From Aquamicrobium aerolatum DSM 21857 (GTDB lineage: Bacteria > Pseudomonadota > Alphaproteobacteria > Rhizobiales > Rhizobiaceae): 64,000 nucleotides of DNA. The stretch covers positions 281,455-345,454 of the forward strand of contig NZ_FORF01000001.1 of the NCBI RefSeq assembly GCF_900113935.1, written 5' to 3'. The position numbers and the translations under genes are program-made. Below, one piece after another: positions 9,684-21,196 of this stretch. Numbering within the stretch: position 1 is the stretch's first letter; every line of letters starts with the position of its first letter. The notes below the pieces were generated by a model. That model was not told the origin of the DNA. It worked only from the letters and a program-made list of their open reading frames with translations, and did not search any database.

Positions 9684-10445
9684 ATGAATTCCTCGGTCCC
9701 GGCCCCCAAGACGCGTCTTGACGAATTGCTCGTCCAACGTGGTCTGTTTGCCAGTCGCTCGCGTGCGCGTGATGCGATCGCGCGTGGTGCGGTGCTGGTG
9801 GCGGGCACAGTCACGACGAAGCCGGGACACACTGTGCGCGCCGATACTGAGATCGCGGTGGACGATCCTGCCCAGAAATATGTTTCGCGGGCGGCTTTGA
9901 AGCTCATCGCGGGGCTGGACGCATTCGCACTCGATCCTTCCGGCAAGCTGGCGCTGGACATCGGCGCTTCGACCGGCGGGTTTACACAGGTACTGCTGGA
10001 GCGTGGCGCGAGCCAGGTTTTCGCTATTGATGTCGGACATGGCCAGCTGGATGAGCGCCTGGCCTCCGACCTGCGCGTCAATTCGCTCGAAAAGACCAAT
10101 GCGCGTGACCTGACTCTGGAACACCTCAGGGGGCACCGCCCCGGCTTTGTGGTTTCCGACGTAAGCTTCATCTCGCTGAAGCTGGCGCTGCCCCCGGCGC
10201 TTGGTCTGGCTGACGACGGTGCGCATTGTGTGCTGCTGGTCAAACCCCAGTTTGAGGCAGGGCGCGAAGCAATCGGCAAGGGCGGCCTGTTGCGCAGACC
10301 TGAGGACGGCCCGCGCATTGCCGCCGAGCTGCAGGACTGGCTGGCGGATCAGCCTGGCTGGCGCTCTCTGGGTGTCGTGCCGTCGCCTATCGAAGGCGGC
10401 GACGGCAACAAGGAATTTCTACTCGCAGGTGTGAAAGATAGATGA
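9684..10445 (+). CDS. tlyA: TlyA-family rRNA (cytidine-2'-O)-methyltransferase
   Basis: A 253-residue protein with an N-terminal S4 RNA-binding domain (residues ~6-65, TRLDELLVQRGLFASRSRAR) and a C-terminal FtsJ-like Rossmann methyltransferase (LALDIGASTGGFTQVLLERG). TlyA proteins methylate ribose 2'-O positions of rRNA; the family has also been called hemolysin A. An alternative GTG start at 9678 adds two residues. The end overlaps the next methyltransferase by four bases (ATGA), so two RNA-modification enzymes are translationally coupled. Confidence 0.93.
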   Translation: MNSSVPAPKTRLDELLVQRGLFASRSRARDAIARGAVLVAGTVTTKPGHTVRADTEIAVDDPAQKYVSRAALKLIAGLDAFALDPSGKLALDIGASTGGFTQVLLERGASQVFAIDVGHGQLDERLASDLRVNSLEKTNARDLTLEHLRGHRPGFVVSDVSFISLKLALPPALGLADDGAHCVLLVKPQFEAGREAIGKGGLLRRPEDGPRIAAELQDWLADQPGWRSLGVVPSPIEGGDGNKEFLLAGVKDR

Positions 10446-11704
10446 GTACCGTTCTGACGATATCGAGGCTGGGCGCGCAGGGTGACGGCGTCGCTGATAC
10501 GCCGAAAGGACCGGTATTCGTGCCGTTTGCATTGCCAGGCGAGCGGGTCAATGTTGCTGCTGACGACAAGAAGGCCGATCTGGTTGCGGTGCTGGAAGCC
10601 TCGCCGCAGCGCATTGCGCCTGTGTGCAAGCATTTTGGCGATTGCGGCGGCTGCGCGATGCAGCATTTGGACCCGGACGCCTACCGCGCGTGGAAGCGTG
10701 ACAAGTTGGTCGATGCGCTGAAAGCGAAGGGGATCGACACGCCGGTGGACCCGCTGGTGTCGGTCGAGCCGCAATCGCGCCGCCGCGCCGCGCTCACGGC
10801 GCGCAAGACCGAAGCCGGTGTTCTTTTGGGCTTCAACGCGGCGCTGACACATCGCATCGTCGACATGGAAGAGTGCCACGTCCTGCTGCCGTCGATCGTT
10901 GAGAAGCTCGACGTGCTGCGGGCGCTGGCAATGCTGGTCGGACGGACGCCAAAACCGTTCCGGTTAGGGGTGACGCAAACCGCGTCCGGCCTCGATGTGG
11001 CGTTTGAAGATTCTGGTAGCCTTGAAGGCAAGCCGCGTCAGGCTGCTGTCGACTTCGCCACGCGCAACGGTTTTGCGCGCGTGTCGGTCGATGGCGAAAT
11101 ACTTGTCGAGCCGAAAAAGCCTGTGGTGATGGTGGATGACATCGCCGTGCCGACACCACCGGGCGCATTCCTGCAGGCAGTGGAAGCTGCGGAAGCGGTC
11201 ATGGCTGATCTGGTGTCTGCGCATCTGAAGAAAGCCAAGCGCGTTGCAGACTTGTTCTCTGGTGTCGGGACTTTCGCATTGCGGCTGGCGCGCAATAGCG
11301 AGGTGCATGCGGTGGAAGGCGATGCGCCCGCGCTGGCGAGTCTTGACCGCGCGTTTCGTGCAACCGCCGGAACCTTGAAGCGCGTGACGGTCGAAAAGCG
11401 CGATCTGTTCGTGCGCCCGATGACCTACAAGGAATTTGACGCGGCCTTTGCCGGCACCGCCTTCGACGGCGTCGCGTTCGATCCACCGCGCGCGGGTGCG
11501 GAAGATCAGGCCAAGCAACTGGCGCGCAGCCAGGTGCGGCTCATCGCGGCTGTCTCGTGCAACCCTGTGACCCTCGCGCGTGACCTGCGCATCCTTGTCG
11601 ATGGCGGCTATGTGCTGAAGCGCGTCGTGCCGATCGACCAGTTCCTCTGGTCGCCGCATCTTGAAGCGGTCGCTTTGCTGGAAAAGCCGCGTCGGCGAAA
11701 ATAG
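10442..11704 (+). CDS. Class I SAM-dependent RNA (uracil-5-)methyltransferase, RlmC/RlmD family
   Basis: A 420-residue RNA m5U methyltransferase. An N-terminal TRAM-like segment (residues 1-55) is followed by an iron-sulfur cluster motif, Cys62/Cys68/Cys71 in CKHFGDCGGC plus a later Cys near residue 143 (MEECHV). The C-terminal Rossmann domain has VADLFSGVGTFALRLA, the DPPRAG block and the catalytic nucleophile in AVSCNPVTLARDL. These features are those of RumA/RlmD or RlmC, which methylate 23S rRNA; which uridine is modified cannot be told. It overlaps tlyA by four bases and its stop abuts the stop of the convergent sirtuin gene. Confidence 0.93.
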   Translation: MSTVLTISRLGAQGDGVADTPKGPVFVPFALPGERVNVAADDKKADLVAVLEASPQRIAPVCKHFGDCGGCAMQHLDPDAYRAWKRDKLVDALKAKGIDTPVDPLVSVEPQSRRRAALTARKTEAGVLLGFNAALTHRIVDMEECHVLLPSIVEKLDVLRALAMLVGRTPKPFRLGVTQTASGLDVAFEDSGSLEGKPRQAAVDFATRNGFARVSVDGEILVEPKKPVVMVDDIAVPTPPGAFLQAVEAAEAVMADLVSAHLKKAKRVADLFSGVGTFALRLARNSEVHAVEGDAPALASLDRAFRATAGTLKRVTVEKRDLFVRPMTYKEFDAAFAGTAFDGVAFDPPRAGAEDQAKQLARSQVRLIAAVSCNPVTLARDLRILVDGGYVLKRVVPIDQFLWSPHLEAVALLEKPRRRK

Positions 11705-12406
11705 CTACGCCAGCAGGCTGTCGACGAAGGCGGGAACGATTTCGGTGGCAGGCCCGGCAATCTGTTCCGCGAACGCGCTTGTATAGCCTGTCGGCTCCAG
11801 ATTGAGTTCGACAGTTCGTGCCCCTGCCATCTGCGCTTCGTTGACGAAGTCTGCGGCCGGATAGACGTTGCCGGAGGTGCCAATGGCGATGAACAGGTCG
11901 GCCCGTGCCAGCGCGCGATAGATCGTGTCCATCTGATAAGGCATTTCGCCGAACCAAACGATATCGGGCCGGATACGCCCAACGGTCTGGCATGAAGAGC
12001 ATTGCGAGTTGATCGTCATGTCCGCGTGCCAGACGGTGCGCATGCCGCACGCCCCGCACAAAGCAGAATTCAGTTCCCCATGCATATGGAGGAGTTTGCG
12101 CGATCCCGCAGCTTCGTGAAGATTGTCAACGTTCTGCGTTACCAGCAAAAACTCGCCTTCAAACGACTTCTCCAGACGGACCAAAGCTTCATGTGCCGCA
12201 TTGGGCCGCACATCGGCCAGCGCGCGGCGACGCTTGTTGTAGAAATTGAGCACTCGGGCAGGGTGGTGTGCGTAACCTTCCGGTGTCGCGTAGTCGCGCC
12301 AATCGTGCTTTGCCCAGATGCCGTTGCGGTCGCGGAAGCTGGCGACGCCTGATTCAACCGAAATGCCGGCACCGGTGAGAATGACAATGGAAGTGGGACG
12401 AGGCAT
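11705..12406 (-). CDS. cobB: NAD-dependent protein deacylase (sirtuin, CobB-like)
   Basis: A 233-residue sirtuin that removes acyl groups from lysine using NAD. Visible are the NAD-binding GAGIS loop at residues 10-14, TQNVDNLHEAAG, the catalytic His in LHMHGEL, and four zinc cysteines in two CxxC pairs (CGAC and CSSC). An in-frame start 17 codons further upstream exists, but ATG 12404-12406 gives MPRPTSIVILTGAGIS, a normal sirtuin start. The substrates are likely metabolic enzymes. The gene is convergent with the RNA methyltransferase and divergent from the VOC gene. Confidence 0.95.
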   Translation of the reverse strand: MPRPTSIVILTGAGISVESGVASFRDRNGIWAKHDWRDYATPEGYAHHPARVLNFYNKRRRALADVRPNAAHEALVRLEKSFEGEFLLVTQNVDNLHEAAGSRKLLHMHGELNSALCGACGMRTVWHADMTINSQCSSCQTVGRIRPDIVWFGEMPYQMDTIYRALARADLFIAIGTSGNVYPAADFVNEAQMAGARTVELNLEPTGYTSAFAEQIAGPATEIVPAFVDSLLA

Positions 12407-12543
12407 GAAGCGATTGGCGGCAGGTGAAGACGGACATTGAACGCGAGATTTCATCATAGACTATCGGCGGTTGCATTTCACAGTCTTGATTTGACGCAAG
12501 GGCGTTGCGCTCTACCTTCTCAGATCCGAGGAGGAAAATCCCG

Positions 12544-12972
12544 ATGGAGACCCATGAACTGCATCGAGGAAGGCTGATCGATCATATCCAGCTTGTCGTG
12601 CGTGATGTCGATGCGAGTCGGCGTTTTTATGAAGCGATCCTTGCGGTGCTCGGCATACCGCTGGGTGGCGTCGAACGCGACTATTTCTGGGCGGATGAAT
12701 TGTTCGTTTCCAGTGTCGACAGCGAGGCAGCCCAAGGGTTGATGACCGGGCGCCATCACCTTGCGTTTCAGGCGCGCGATGAGACGATGGTACGTGCGTT
12801 CCATGCTGCCGGACTGGATGCCGGGGCAATTGACAACGGCCTGCCCGGACCGCGCCTCTACCACCCCGGATATTACGCCGCTTTCCTGCTCGATCCTGAC
12901 GGAAACAACATCGAAGCCGTGTACCACGGGGAAGCTAGTCGCAGCACTCCATCGGTGAAAATCACCTTCTGA
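12544..12972 (+). CDS. VOC (glyoxalase/dioxygenase-fold) family protein
   Basis: A 142-residue single-domain vicinal oxygen chelate protein: a first beta-alpha-beta module IQLVVRDVDASRRFYEAIL, then HHLAFQARDETMVRAFHAAG, and the terminal Glu ligand region LDPDGNNIEAVYHGE. Metal ligands His (residue ~13), His (~73) and Glu (~125) can be placed, so a metal-dependent lyase, isomerase or dioxygenase is likely, but the substrate is unknown. The strong GAGGAGG ribosome site at 12528-12534 fixes the start at ATG 12544, not the more upstream in-frame start at 12505. Confidence 0.87.
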   Translation: METHELHRGRLIDHIQLVVRDVDASRRFYEAILAVLGIPLGGVERDYFWADELFVSSVDSEAAQGLMTGRHHLAFQARDETMVRAFHAAGLDAGAIDNGLPGPRLYHPGYYAAFLLDPDGNNIEAVYHGEASRSTPSVKITF

Positions 12973-12985
12973 GCGCTGCCAAGGA

Positions 12986-14431
12986 TCAGTTCTGTGTGCC
13001 GCCGACCGTCATCGCATTCATGCGTAGATGCGGCTGGCCGACACCGACGGGAACGCCCTGACCGGCCTTGCCGCACATGCCGATGCCATTGTCGAGCTTC
13101 ATGTCGTTGCCGATCATGGTGACCCTGTGCATCGCATCGGGTCCGTTGCCGATAAGCATCGCGCCCTTGATCGGATAGGTGACCTTGCCGTTCTCGATCA
13201 TGTAGGCTTCGGTGCAGCCGAAGACGAATTTGCCGCTGGTAATATCGACCTGTCCGCCGCCGAAGGATACCGCGTAGATGCCGTTCTTCACCGAGGAGAT
13301 GATCTCGTCCGGCGAATAGGCCCCGTTCGTCATATAGGTGTTGGTCATGCGCGGCATTGGCGAGTGGGCATAGGATTCGCGCCGTCCGTTGCCGGTAGGC
13401 TCCATGCCCATCAGTCGCGCATTCTGCCGATCCTGCATGTAGTTGACCAGGATGCCATCATCGATCAGCACAGTGCGGTTGGTCGCTGTGCCCTCGTCGT
13501 CGACGGTGAGCGAGCCACGACGCTCGGCAATGGTGCCGTCATCGACCACAGTGACACCCTTGGCGGCGACCTGCTGGCCGATCATGCCGGAGAAGGCGGA
13601 GGTGTTCTTGCGGTTGAAGTCGCCCTCGAGCCCGTGCCCGACCGCTTCGTGCAGCATGACTCCGGGCCAGCCGGAGGAAAGGACAATATCGAAAGTGCCG
13701 GCGGGGGCAGGGGCAGCCTCGAGATTGACGAGCGCCTGACGAAGAGCTTCTTCGGAAGCTTCCTTCCATGCTGCTTCGGCCAGAAACTCTCCGAAAGACC
13801 TACGCCCACCAGCGCCGTACGAACCGCTCTCCTGCCGGTCGCCATCACCAACGACGACCGACACGTTGAAGCGAACGAGCGGGCGTATGTCGCGCACGAC
13901 CTGACCGTCGGCGCGCAGGATTTCGACCTGTTGCCAAGAAGCTGCTAGCGACGCGGTGACCTGGCGCACACGCGGATCACGTGAGCGCAACCATGCGTCG
14001 ATCTCCTGCAGCAGGTTTGCCTTGGCATCGAATGCGGGCTCGGTGATGGGATTGTCTTCGCCATAAAGCTTGCGGTTTGTGCCTGCGGGAGCGGCCGCCA
14101 AGACGCCCGAATGCCCGGACTTGACCGATGAGACTGCATCTGCCGCCCGCAAAAGAGCCGCTTCGGTCAGTTCGCCTGCGTGAGCATAGCCAACAGCCTC
14201 ACCCGCAACGGCGCGCAGACCAAAGCCCCGGTCGGTGTTGAAGTTGGCGGTCTTGAGACGGCCATTGTCAAACACCAGTGCCTCACCTTCCCGATATTCG
14301 AGAAACAATTCTCCGTCGTCGGCCCCGTTGATCGTGCTTGCCACGATCTCGCGTAGACGGCTTTCGGAAACGTCGAACTGTTCAAGAAGTCTGGTCGTCA
14401 TCATCGGGGCTCCGAATTCGGGATTTGCCAT
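12986..14431 (-). CDS. tldD: Metalloprotease TldD
   Basis: A 481-residue zinc protease subunit that forms a heterodimer with TldE/PmbA and unfolds and degrades peptides, including modified peptide precursors and antitoxins. The active-site motif HEAVGH is at residues 261-266 (VMLHEAVGHGLEGDFN), and the C-terminal block GFGCTEAYMIENGKV-like region is intact. The partner pmbA/tldE gene is not in the window. Alternative starts exist at residues 10 and 11. It ends 13 bases from the end of the VOC gene and lies 134 bases downstream of ialB on the same strand. Confidence 0.95.
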   Translation of the reverse strand: MANPEFGAPMMTTRLLEQFDVSESRLREIVASTINGADDGELFLEYREGEALVFDNGRLKTANFNTDRGFGLRAVAGEAVGYAHAGELTEAALLRAADAVSSVKSGHSGVLAAAPAGTNRKLYGEDNPITEPAFDAKANLLQEIDAWLRSRDPRVRQVTASLAASWQQVEILRADGQVVRDIRPLVRFNVSVVVGDGDRQESGSYGAGGRRSFGEFLAEAAWKEASEEALRQALVNLEAAPAPAGTFDIVLSSGWPGVMLHEAVGHGLEGDFNRKNTSAFSGMIGQQVAAKGVTVVDDGTIAERRGSLTVDDEGTATNRTVLIDDGILVNYMQDRQNARLMGMEPTGNGRRESYAHSPMPRMTNTYMTNGAYSPDEIISSVKNGIYAVSFGGGQVDITSGKFVFGCTEAYMIENGKVTYPIKGAMLIGNGPDAMHRVTMIGNDMKLDNGIGMCGKAGQGVPVGVGQPHLRMNAMTVGGTQN

Positions 14432-14565
14432 GACGCGTATATAGTTGCGGTCCTCACCACTTGCACGACGTCAGTCGGCCGTTGGTTCGGCGCTTGCAAC
14501 ACATGGTTGCGCGACGTGTTTCGTGGACGCGCGTCGCGCAGGGTAGGCTATCGGCTGGATTGTCT

Positions 14566-15072
14566 TCAGGGCAGAGCGTCAAAGCCGGCAGCAAAGCCGC
14601 TAAGATCAACTGGAATGCCAATCCCTTCTTCCGGTGTCTGGAAGACGATGAAAGTGGCTGCCTGGCCGGTTTTGAAGGTTTCGAGGAGTTTGTCCTCGAG
14701 GATCACTTCCGCGTAGCAACCATCCTGGAAGCAGCGGACGAAATAGGCACGGCCAATATCATTGCCGTCGACATTGAGCCCGAGGCCGTTCGGAAGCAAA
14801 ACGCCAAGCGGGGCCAGAACGCGCAGGATTTCGGCCTTGTTGTCAGCCGTGCGCAGGACGACCACGGAAAGTCCGACTTCGGGGCGATCTTCGGCGATCA
14901 CGTTCTGCATGAGGGCGCATTGTTCGCTGGTCGCTCCACCCGGCGTATCGCAGATTACAGACCAGGCGCCATGAGTCGCGCGAACTGTCCCGCCCTGTTG
15001 TGCGTGTGCCGGCAAGCCCAGTGTAAGGGCACCGGCAATAGCTGCGAGCGAGGTAATCCAGCGAAAAGCCAT
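14566..15072 (-). CDS. Invasion-associated locus B (IalB) family periplasmic protein
   Basis: A 168-residue secreted protein. MAFRWITSLAAIAGALTLGLPAHA is a clear signal peptide (cleavage after AHA, about residue 24), which is why ATG 15070-15072 is chosen over the much longer upstream frame. The mature part has the IalB pattern: WSVICDTPGG, a Cys pair around EQCALMQ, and FVRCFQDGCYAEV with two further cysteines that may form a disulfide. IalB proteins are widespread in Rhizobiales, named after a Bartonella erythrocyte-invasion factor; in free-living relatives the role is unknown. It is transcribed away from the cox operon. Confidence 0.88.
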   Translation of the reverse strand: MAFRWITSLAAIAGALTLGLPAHAQQGGTVRATHGAWSVICDTPGGATSEQCALMQNVIAEDRPEVGLSVVVLRTADNKAEILRVLAPLGVLLPNGLGLNVDGNDIGRAYFVRCFQDGCYAEVILEDKLLETFKTGQAATFIVFQTPEEGIGIPVDLSGFAAGFDALP

Positions 15073-15436
15073 CGTGCGATCCGTTCCTGTTCTGCAATCC
15101 GTTGATTCTCTCACGATATCTGCAGCCATGGCAACAGAATGCAAGAGTCTCTGGTCTTTGCACCAACTTTTCGCCCTGAAAATCCGGGGGCGGAAAGTGC
15201 CATGGTCAATCTCCACAGTCCGTTCGGCCGTCCCGATTTTCGCAGAACTTGAGCGAAATCAAGGCGTCGTCTCCAATTTTGTCCCTTGCGCGCGCAAAAA
15301 TGCCGCACATGGGGGTGCAGGGCTTTCTTGCGGTTGATATGAGAGTATGGTTTGAACGCGCGATGGAGGTCGGAGGCTGCGCTCCGGCACGCACAGATTT
15401 TCGTCGATACTTTCGACCGGGGAGAAAAAGAGGGTT
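15073..15436. other. 364-base divergent intergenic region between the ialB-family gene and coxB
   Basis: No convincing gene lies here: the frames that cross it lack ribosome sites and recognisable sequence. It must hold the promoters of the leftward ialB-like gene and of the rightward cytochrome oxidase operon. The coxB ribosome site is the AGAGGG just before ATG 15437. No convincing -35/-10 pair or operator could be picked by eye. Confidence 0.5.
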
Positions 15437-17996
<2,560 letters not shown>

Positions 17997-18011
17997 GCAG
18001 CAAGATATCGA

Positions 18012-18050
18012 GCGATGGCGCCGGGCGGATTTACCAACCGGCGCCATCGC
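18012..18050 (+). promoter_or_regulatory. Strong hairpin in the ctaD-ctaB gap
   Basis: GCGATGGCGCCGG at 18012-18024 pairs perfectly with CCGGCGCCATCGC at 18038-18050, leaving a 13-base loop. There is no following U-run, so it is not a standard intrinsic terminator. It begins 15 bases after the ctaD stop and ends just before the AGGA that serves as ribosome site for ctaB. It may stabilise or process the upstream coxB-ctaD message and reduce expression of the assembly genes relative to the structural subunits. Confidence 0.7.
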
Positions 18051-18062
18051 AGGATTTAACAG

Positions 18063-19016
18063 GTGGAAGAACAGACGATGTCCCTCGCGGAAAAAGCCAG
18101 TTACGACGCTAGTACCTACCGTGTCTCCGAGGCACAGGCCGGTGACTACATCGCGCTGTTGAAGCCGCGCGTGATGTCCCTAGTCGTGTTTACGGCGCTT
18201 GTCGGGCTCGTCAGCGCGCAGGCCTCGGTCAATCCGTTCATTGCGCTGTTCTCGATCGTTGCCATTGCGGTCGGCGCGGGTGCATCGGGTTCACTGAATA
18301 TGTGGTACGACGCAGACATCGATGCGGTGATGACCCGCACGACCAGCCGTCCGGTGCCGTCAGGCCGCGTGCTTCCCAATCAGGCGCTTTCGTTCGGCTT
18401 GATCTTGTCGGGCCTTTCGGTCATGACCCTCGGGCTTGTGGCAAACTGGCTGGCAGCGTCCCTGCTGGCGTTCACGATCTTCTTTTATGGCTTTATCTAC
18501 ACGATCTGGCTCAAGCGTCGTACGCCCCAGAACATTGTGATCGGCGGCGCGGCGGGCGCGTTTCCTCCGATTGTCGGCTGGGCGGCGGTCACGGGCGATA
18601 TCGGCTTCTACAGCGTCATCCAGTTTCTGATCATCTTTCTCTGGACGCCTCCGCATTTCTGGGCCCTTGCGCTGTTCAAGTCCAATGACTACGAGCGTGC
18701 AGGTGTGCCGATGATGCCCAACGTTGTTGGCGAGGCGTCAACCAAGCGGCAGATATTTGCCTATTCGATTACTGTGGCTATCGCCGGTGTCTTGCCGACC
18801 GTGTTTGGCTATGCCGGCTATGCCTATGGCATCTTTGCTGGCGCGCTGAGTGTCGGGTTTCTCTGGTACGCATGGGGCGTGCTGCAGATGCCTGAAAGCG
18901 ACCGCTCGATGAAGCCGGCCAAGGCGCTGTTCGGCTATTCGATCCTCTATCTGTTCGCCATCTTCTCGGCGATCATGGTGGACAGCGTCCTGGCAGGCTT
19001 TGGATATTCGTGGTGA
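18063..19016 (+). CDS. ctaB: Protoheme IX farnesyltransferase (heme O synthase)
   Basis: Transfers a farnesyl group to protoheme to make heme O, the precursor of the heme A used by the oxidase in this operon. The 317-residue UbiA-family membrane protein has about nine transmembrane segments and the prenyl-diphosphate-binding motif [19 protein letters not shown]; the second Asp-rich loop region around LKRRTPQN is also present. Start GTG 18063 (AGGA eight bases upstream) or ATG 18078 are both possible. Its stop overlaps the start of the 55-residue coxF gene (GTGA). Confidence 0.96.
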   Translation: MEEQTMSLAEKASYDASTYRVSEAQAGDYIALLKPRVMSLVVFTALVGLVSAQASVNPFIALFSIVAIAVGAGASGSLNMWYDADIDAVMTRTTSRPVPSGRVLPNQALSFGLILSGLSVMTLGLVANWLAASLLAFTIFFYGFIYTIWLKRRTPQNIVIGGAAGAFPPIVGWAAVTGDIGFYSVIQFLIIFLWTPPHFWALALFKSNDYERAGVPMMPNVVGEASTKRQIFAYSITVAIAGVLPTVFGYAGYAYGIFAGALSVGFLWYAWGVLQMPESDRSMKPAKALFGYSILYLFAIFSAIMVDSVLAGFGYSW

Positions 19017-19180
19017 GTGCTTTGGAAGACAACAACCATATCGCGCTGACACCGCAGCAGAAGAAGGCCCAGCGGAGCAGGTCGGTTGCAATCGCGGTCG
19101 CGCTGGCGTTGTTCGTCGTGGTGATTTTCATCGTCACCATCGTCAAGATGGGGCCGGCGATCATGAACCGGCCGTTCTAG
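19013..19180 (+). CDS. coxF: Small membrane protein of the cytochrome oxidase operon (CoxF-like)
   Basis: A 55-residue frame that starts at GTG 19013, overlapping the ctaB stop by four bases, and ends at TAG 19178-19180, 11 bases before ctaG. A basic cytoplasmic head ([13 protein letters not shown]) is followed by one transmembrane helix ([20 protein letters not shown]) and a short polar tail. Position, topology and size match the small CoxF-type proteins found between ctaB and ctaG in alphaproteobacterial oxidase operons. The tight coupling on both sides is the main support. A role in assembly is assumed from context; the molecular function is not known. Confidence 0.8.
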   Translation: MSALEDNNHIALTPQQKKAQRSRSVAIAVALALFVVVIFIVTIVKMGPAIMNRPF

Positions 19181-19191
19181 CGAGCAGGAAG

Positions 19192-19824
19192 ATGACTGAA
19201 TTACGAACTGACGTGAGCGAGAATGTGCAGCGGTCAAACCGCCGCCTGGCGCTTATCTGTGTCGGGTTCTTTGCAGGCATGCTTGGTATGGCCTACGCGG
19301 CTGTGCCGCTCTACGACATGTTTTGTCGGGTGACGGGCTATGGCGGACGCACCCAGCGGGTCGAGCAATATTCGCAAAAGGTGCTCGACAAGGATATTCA
19401 CGTTCGTTTCGACGCCAATGTGTCGAACGGTCTGGGCTGGGATTTCCGCCCTGTCCAACGCGAAGTGACGTTGAAGATCGGCGAAACGACGCAGGTTTCG
19501 TACGAAGCCAAAAACATTTCTTCCAAGCCGATGATGGGGCGGGCGACTTTTAACGTCACGCCCCAGCTGGCTGGTGCCTATTTCATGAAAGTCGAGTGTT
19601 TCTGTTTCACGGATACGGTACTGCAACCGGGGGAGACCATGGATATGCCCGTGGTGTTCTTTGTCGATCCGGAAATCGCAGACGTTCCTGAGTTCAGGCA
19701 CATCAATACGATTACGCTTTCCTACACGTTCTTTCCGGTGGACGGCGAGGCGACAGAAAAGTCTGCCGCCGTTTCAACGGACGTGAACACAACAAACGAC
19801 GCCGATACCAGATTCGGGGGATAA
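19192..19824 (+). CDS. ctaG: Cytochrome c oxidase assembly protein CtaG/Cox11
   Basis: Copper chaperone that inserts CuB into subunit I. The 210-residue protein has a short cytoplasmic tail, one transmembrane helix (~19-40) and a periplasmic Ig-like domain. The copper-binding Cys136-Phe-Cys138 pair ([15 protein letters not shown]) and the membrane-proximal Cys45 are all present. ATG 19192 has a GCAGGAAG ribosome site and is chosen over a far upstream start that would run through coxF in another frame. It follows coxF by 11 bases and precedes ctaE by one base. Confidence 0.96.
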   Translation: MTELRTDVSENVQRSNRRLALICVGFFAGMLGMAYAAVPLYDMFCRVTGYGGRTQRVEQYSQKVLDKDIHVRFDANVSNGLGWDFRPVQREVTLKIGETTQVSYEAKNISSKPMMGRATFNVTPQLAGAYFMKVECFCFTDTVLQPGETMDMPVVFFVDPEIADVPEFRHINTITLSYTFFPVDGEATEKSAAVSTDVNTTNDADTRFGG

Positions 19825-19825
19825 G

Positions 19826-20704
19826 ATGGCAGACGGACACGCAAAACATCACGATTATCACATCATCGACCCCAGCCCGTGGCCATTCCTCGGGGGTGTG
19901 GGTGCGCTGGTCATGGCGACCGGCGGCGTGGGCTGGATGCAGTATCTGAAGGGCAATGAATTCTCGCTGCTGGGAATTCCGCTGGCTTCGCCGTGGCTGT
20001 TCTTTATCGGCGTGGCGATTGTTCTCTACGTCATGTTCGCCTGGTGGTCCGACACGGTCCGCGAAGCGCATGAGGGTCATCACACGCGCGTGGTGCAGCT
20101 GCACCTGCGTTACGGCGTCATCATGTTCATCATCTCCGAACTGATGTTCTTCGTGGCGTGGTTCTGGGCGTTCTTCGATGCCAGCCTGTTTCCAAATGAG
20201 CTGAACCAGTACGGGCGCATGGCCTATACCGGCGGTCAGTGGCCACCGGCAGGTCTGGAAGTCCTGAACCCATGGCACCTTCCGCTCTACAACACGATCA
20301 TTCTGCTGCTGTCCGGCACTACCGTGACATGGGCGCACCATGCGCTGCTGCACAATGATCGCAAGGGTCTGGTCTGGGGCCTGGCGCTGACCGTGGCACT
20401 TGGCCTGTTGTTCAGCTTCGTGCAGGCTTACGAATATTCGGTAGCTCCGTTTGACTTTGCCAATTCGCTCTACAGCGCGACCTTCTACATGGCGACGGGC
20501 TTCCACGGCTTCCACGTGGCAATCGGCACGGTCTTCCTGCTCGTCTGTCTGCTGCGCGCAATGGCTGGCCATTTCACCCCGAAGCAGCATTTCGGCTTCG
20601 AGGCTGCAGCCTGGTACTGGCACTTCGTTGACGTGGTGTGGCTTTTCCTGTTTGCCTGCATCTACGTCTGGGCGTCGATCGGTGCACCGATTGCAGCCCA
20701 CTAA
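19826..20704 (+). CDS. ctaE: Cytochrome c oxidase subunit III
   Basis: Third core subunit of the aa3 oxidase, which stabilises subunit I and supports proton uptake. The 292-residue protein has seven predicted transmembrane helices and typical blocks: HHDYHIIDPSPWPF-type N terminus, FVAWFWAFFDASLFP, the conserved Glu-containing YEYSVAPFDFANSLY region and FYMATGFHGFHVAIGT. It starts one base after the ctaG stop. A good intrinsic terminator at 20729-20763 follows, suggesting the oxidase transcript proper ends here. Confidence 0.97.
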   Translation: MADGHAKHHDYHIIDPSPWPFLGGVGALVMATGGVGWMQYLKGNEFSLLGIPLASPWLFFIGVAIVLYVMFAWWSDTVREAHEGHHTRVVQLHLRYGVIMFIISELMFFVAWFWAFFDASLFPNELNQYGRMAYTGGQWPPAGLEVLNPWHLPLYNTIILLLSGTTVTWAHHALLHNDRKGLVWGLALTVALGLLFSFVQAYEYSVAPFDFANSLYSATFYMATGFHGFHVAIGTVFLLVCLLRAMAGHFTPKQHFGFEAAAWYWHFVDVVWLFLFACIYVWASIGAPIAAH

Positions 20705-20728
20705 CGGCTAGCGAATGTGATCTGAGGG

Positions 20729-20763
20729 GGCGGCTATGGGGGACATGGCCGCCTTCTTCTTTT
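20729..20763 (+). terminator. Intrinsic terminator after ctaE
   Basis: GGCGGCTATG (20729-20738) pairs with CATGGCCGCC (20744-20753) with one G-U pair and a GGGGA loop, followed by the T-rich run TTCTTCTTTT. It lies 25 bases after the ctaE stop and 22 bases before the next gene, so DUF983, SURF1 and the genes downstream may depend on read-through or their own promoter. Confidence 0.75.
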
Positions 20764-20784
20764 GTGGTGAAGGGAGTTGACCAG

Positions 20785-21180
20785 ATGAACGCACAGGACC
20801 CCCGTGATACGGCGCTCTGGGCACCGGTCGACCCGATCAAGGCGGGTGTATCTGGGCGCTGCCCGCGCTGTGGCAATGGCAGCATGTTTCAAGGGTTCCT
20901 CGCGGTTCGGGAACGCTGTGGCACGTGTGGACTCGACAATTCCTTCGCAGATTCTGGCGATGGCCCGGTCGTGTTTGTCATTCTGATTGTCGGGTTTATC
21001 GTCGTCGGGCTGGCTTTGTGGATGGAAGTCAGCCTCAACCCGCCGTTGTGGTTGCACTTTTTGTTGTGGGTGCCTTTGACAATCGTCCTTGGCCTCGTTT
21101 CGCTCCGCGTGATCAAAGGCCTCCTGATCGCGCTACAATACCGCAACAAGGCGGCACCGGGCGTCGTCGACAGGAATTGA
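20785..21180 (+). CDS. DUF983 family membrane protein with zinc ribbon
   Basis: A 131-residue protein with an N-terminal zinc ribbon (CPRCG near residue 29 and CGTCG near residue 47) and two transmembrane helices (~62-82 and ~88-108). DUF983 genes are regularly found next to oxidase genes in alphaproteobacteria, and a role in oxidase biogenesis is likely but not proven. ATG 20785 is preceded by AAGGGAG; a longer upstream frame overlaps the end of ctaE and is not used. SURF1 follows after 16 bases. Confidence 0.85.
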   Translation: MNAQDPRDTALWAPVDPIKAGVSGRCPRCGNGSMFQGFLAVRERCGTCGLDNSFADSGDGPVVFVILIVGFIVVGLALWMEVSLNPPLWLHFLLWVPLTIVLGLVSLRVIKGLLIALQYRNKAAPGVVDRN

Positions 21181-21196
21181 CGGAGCAGATCAAGAC

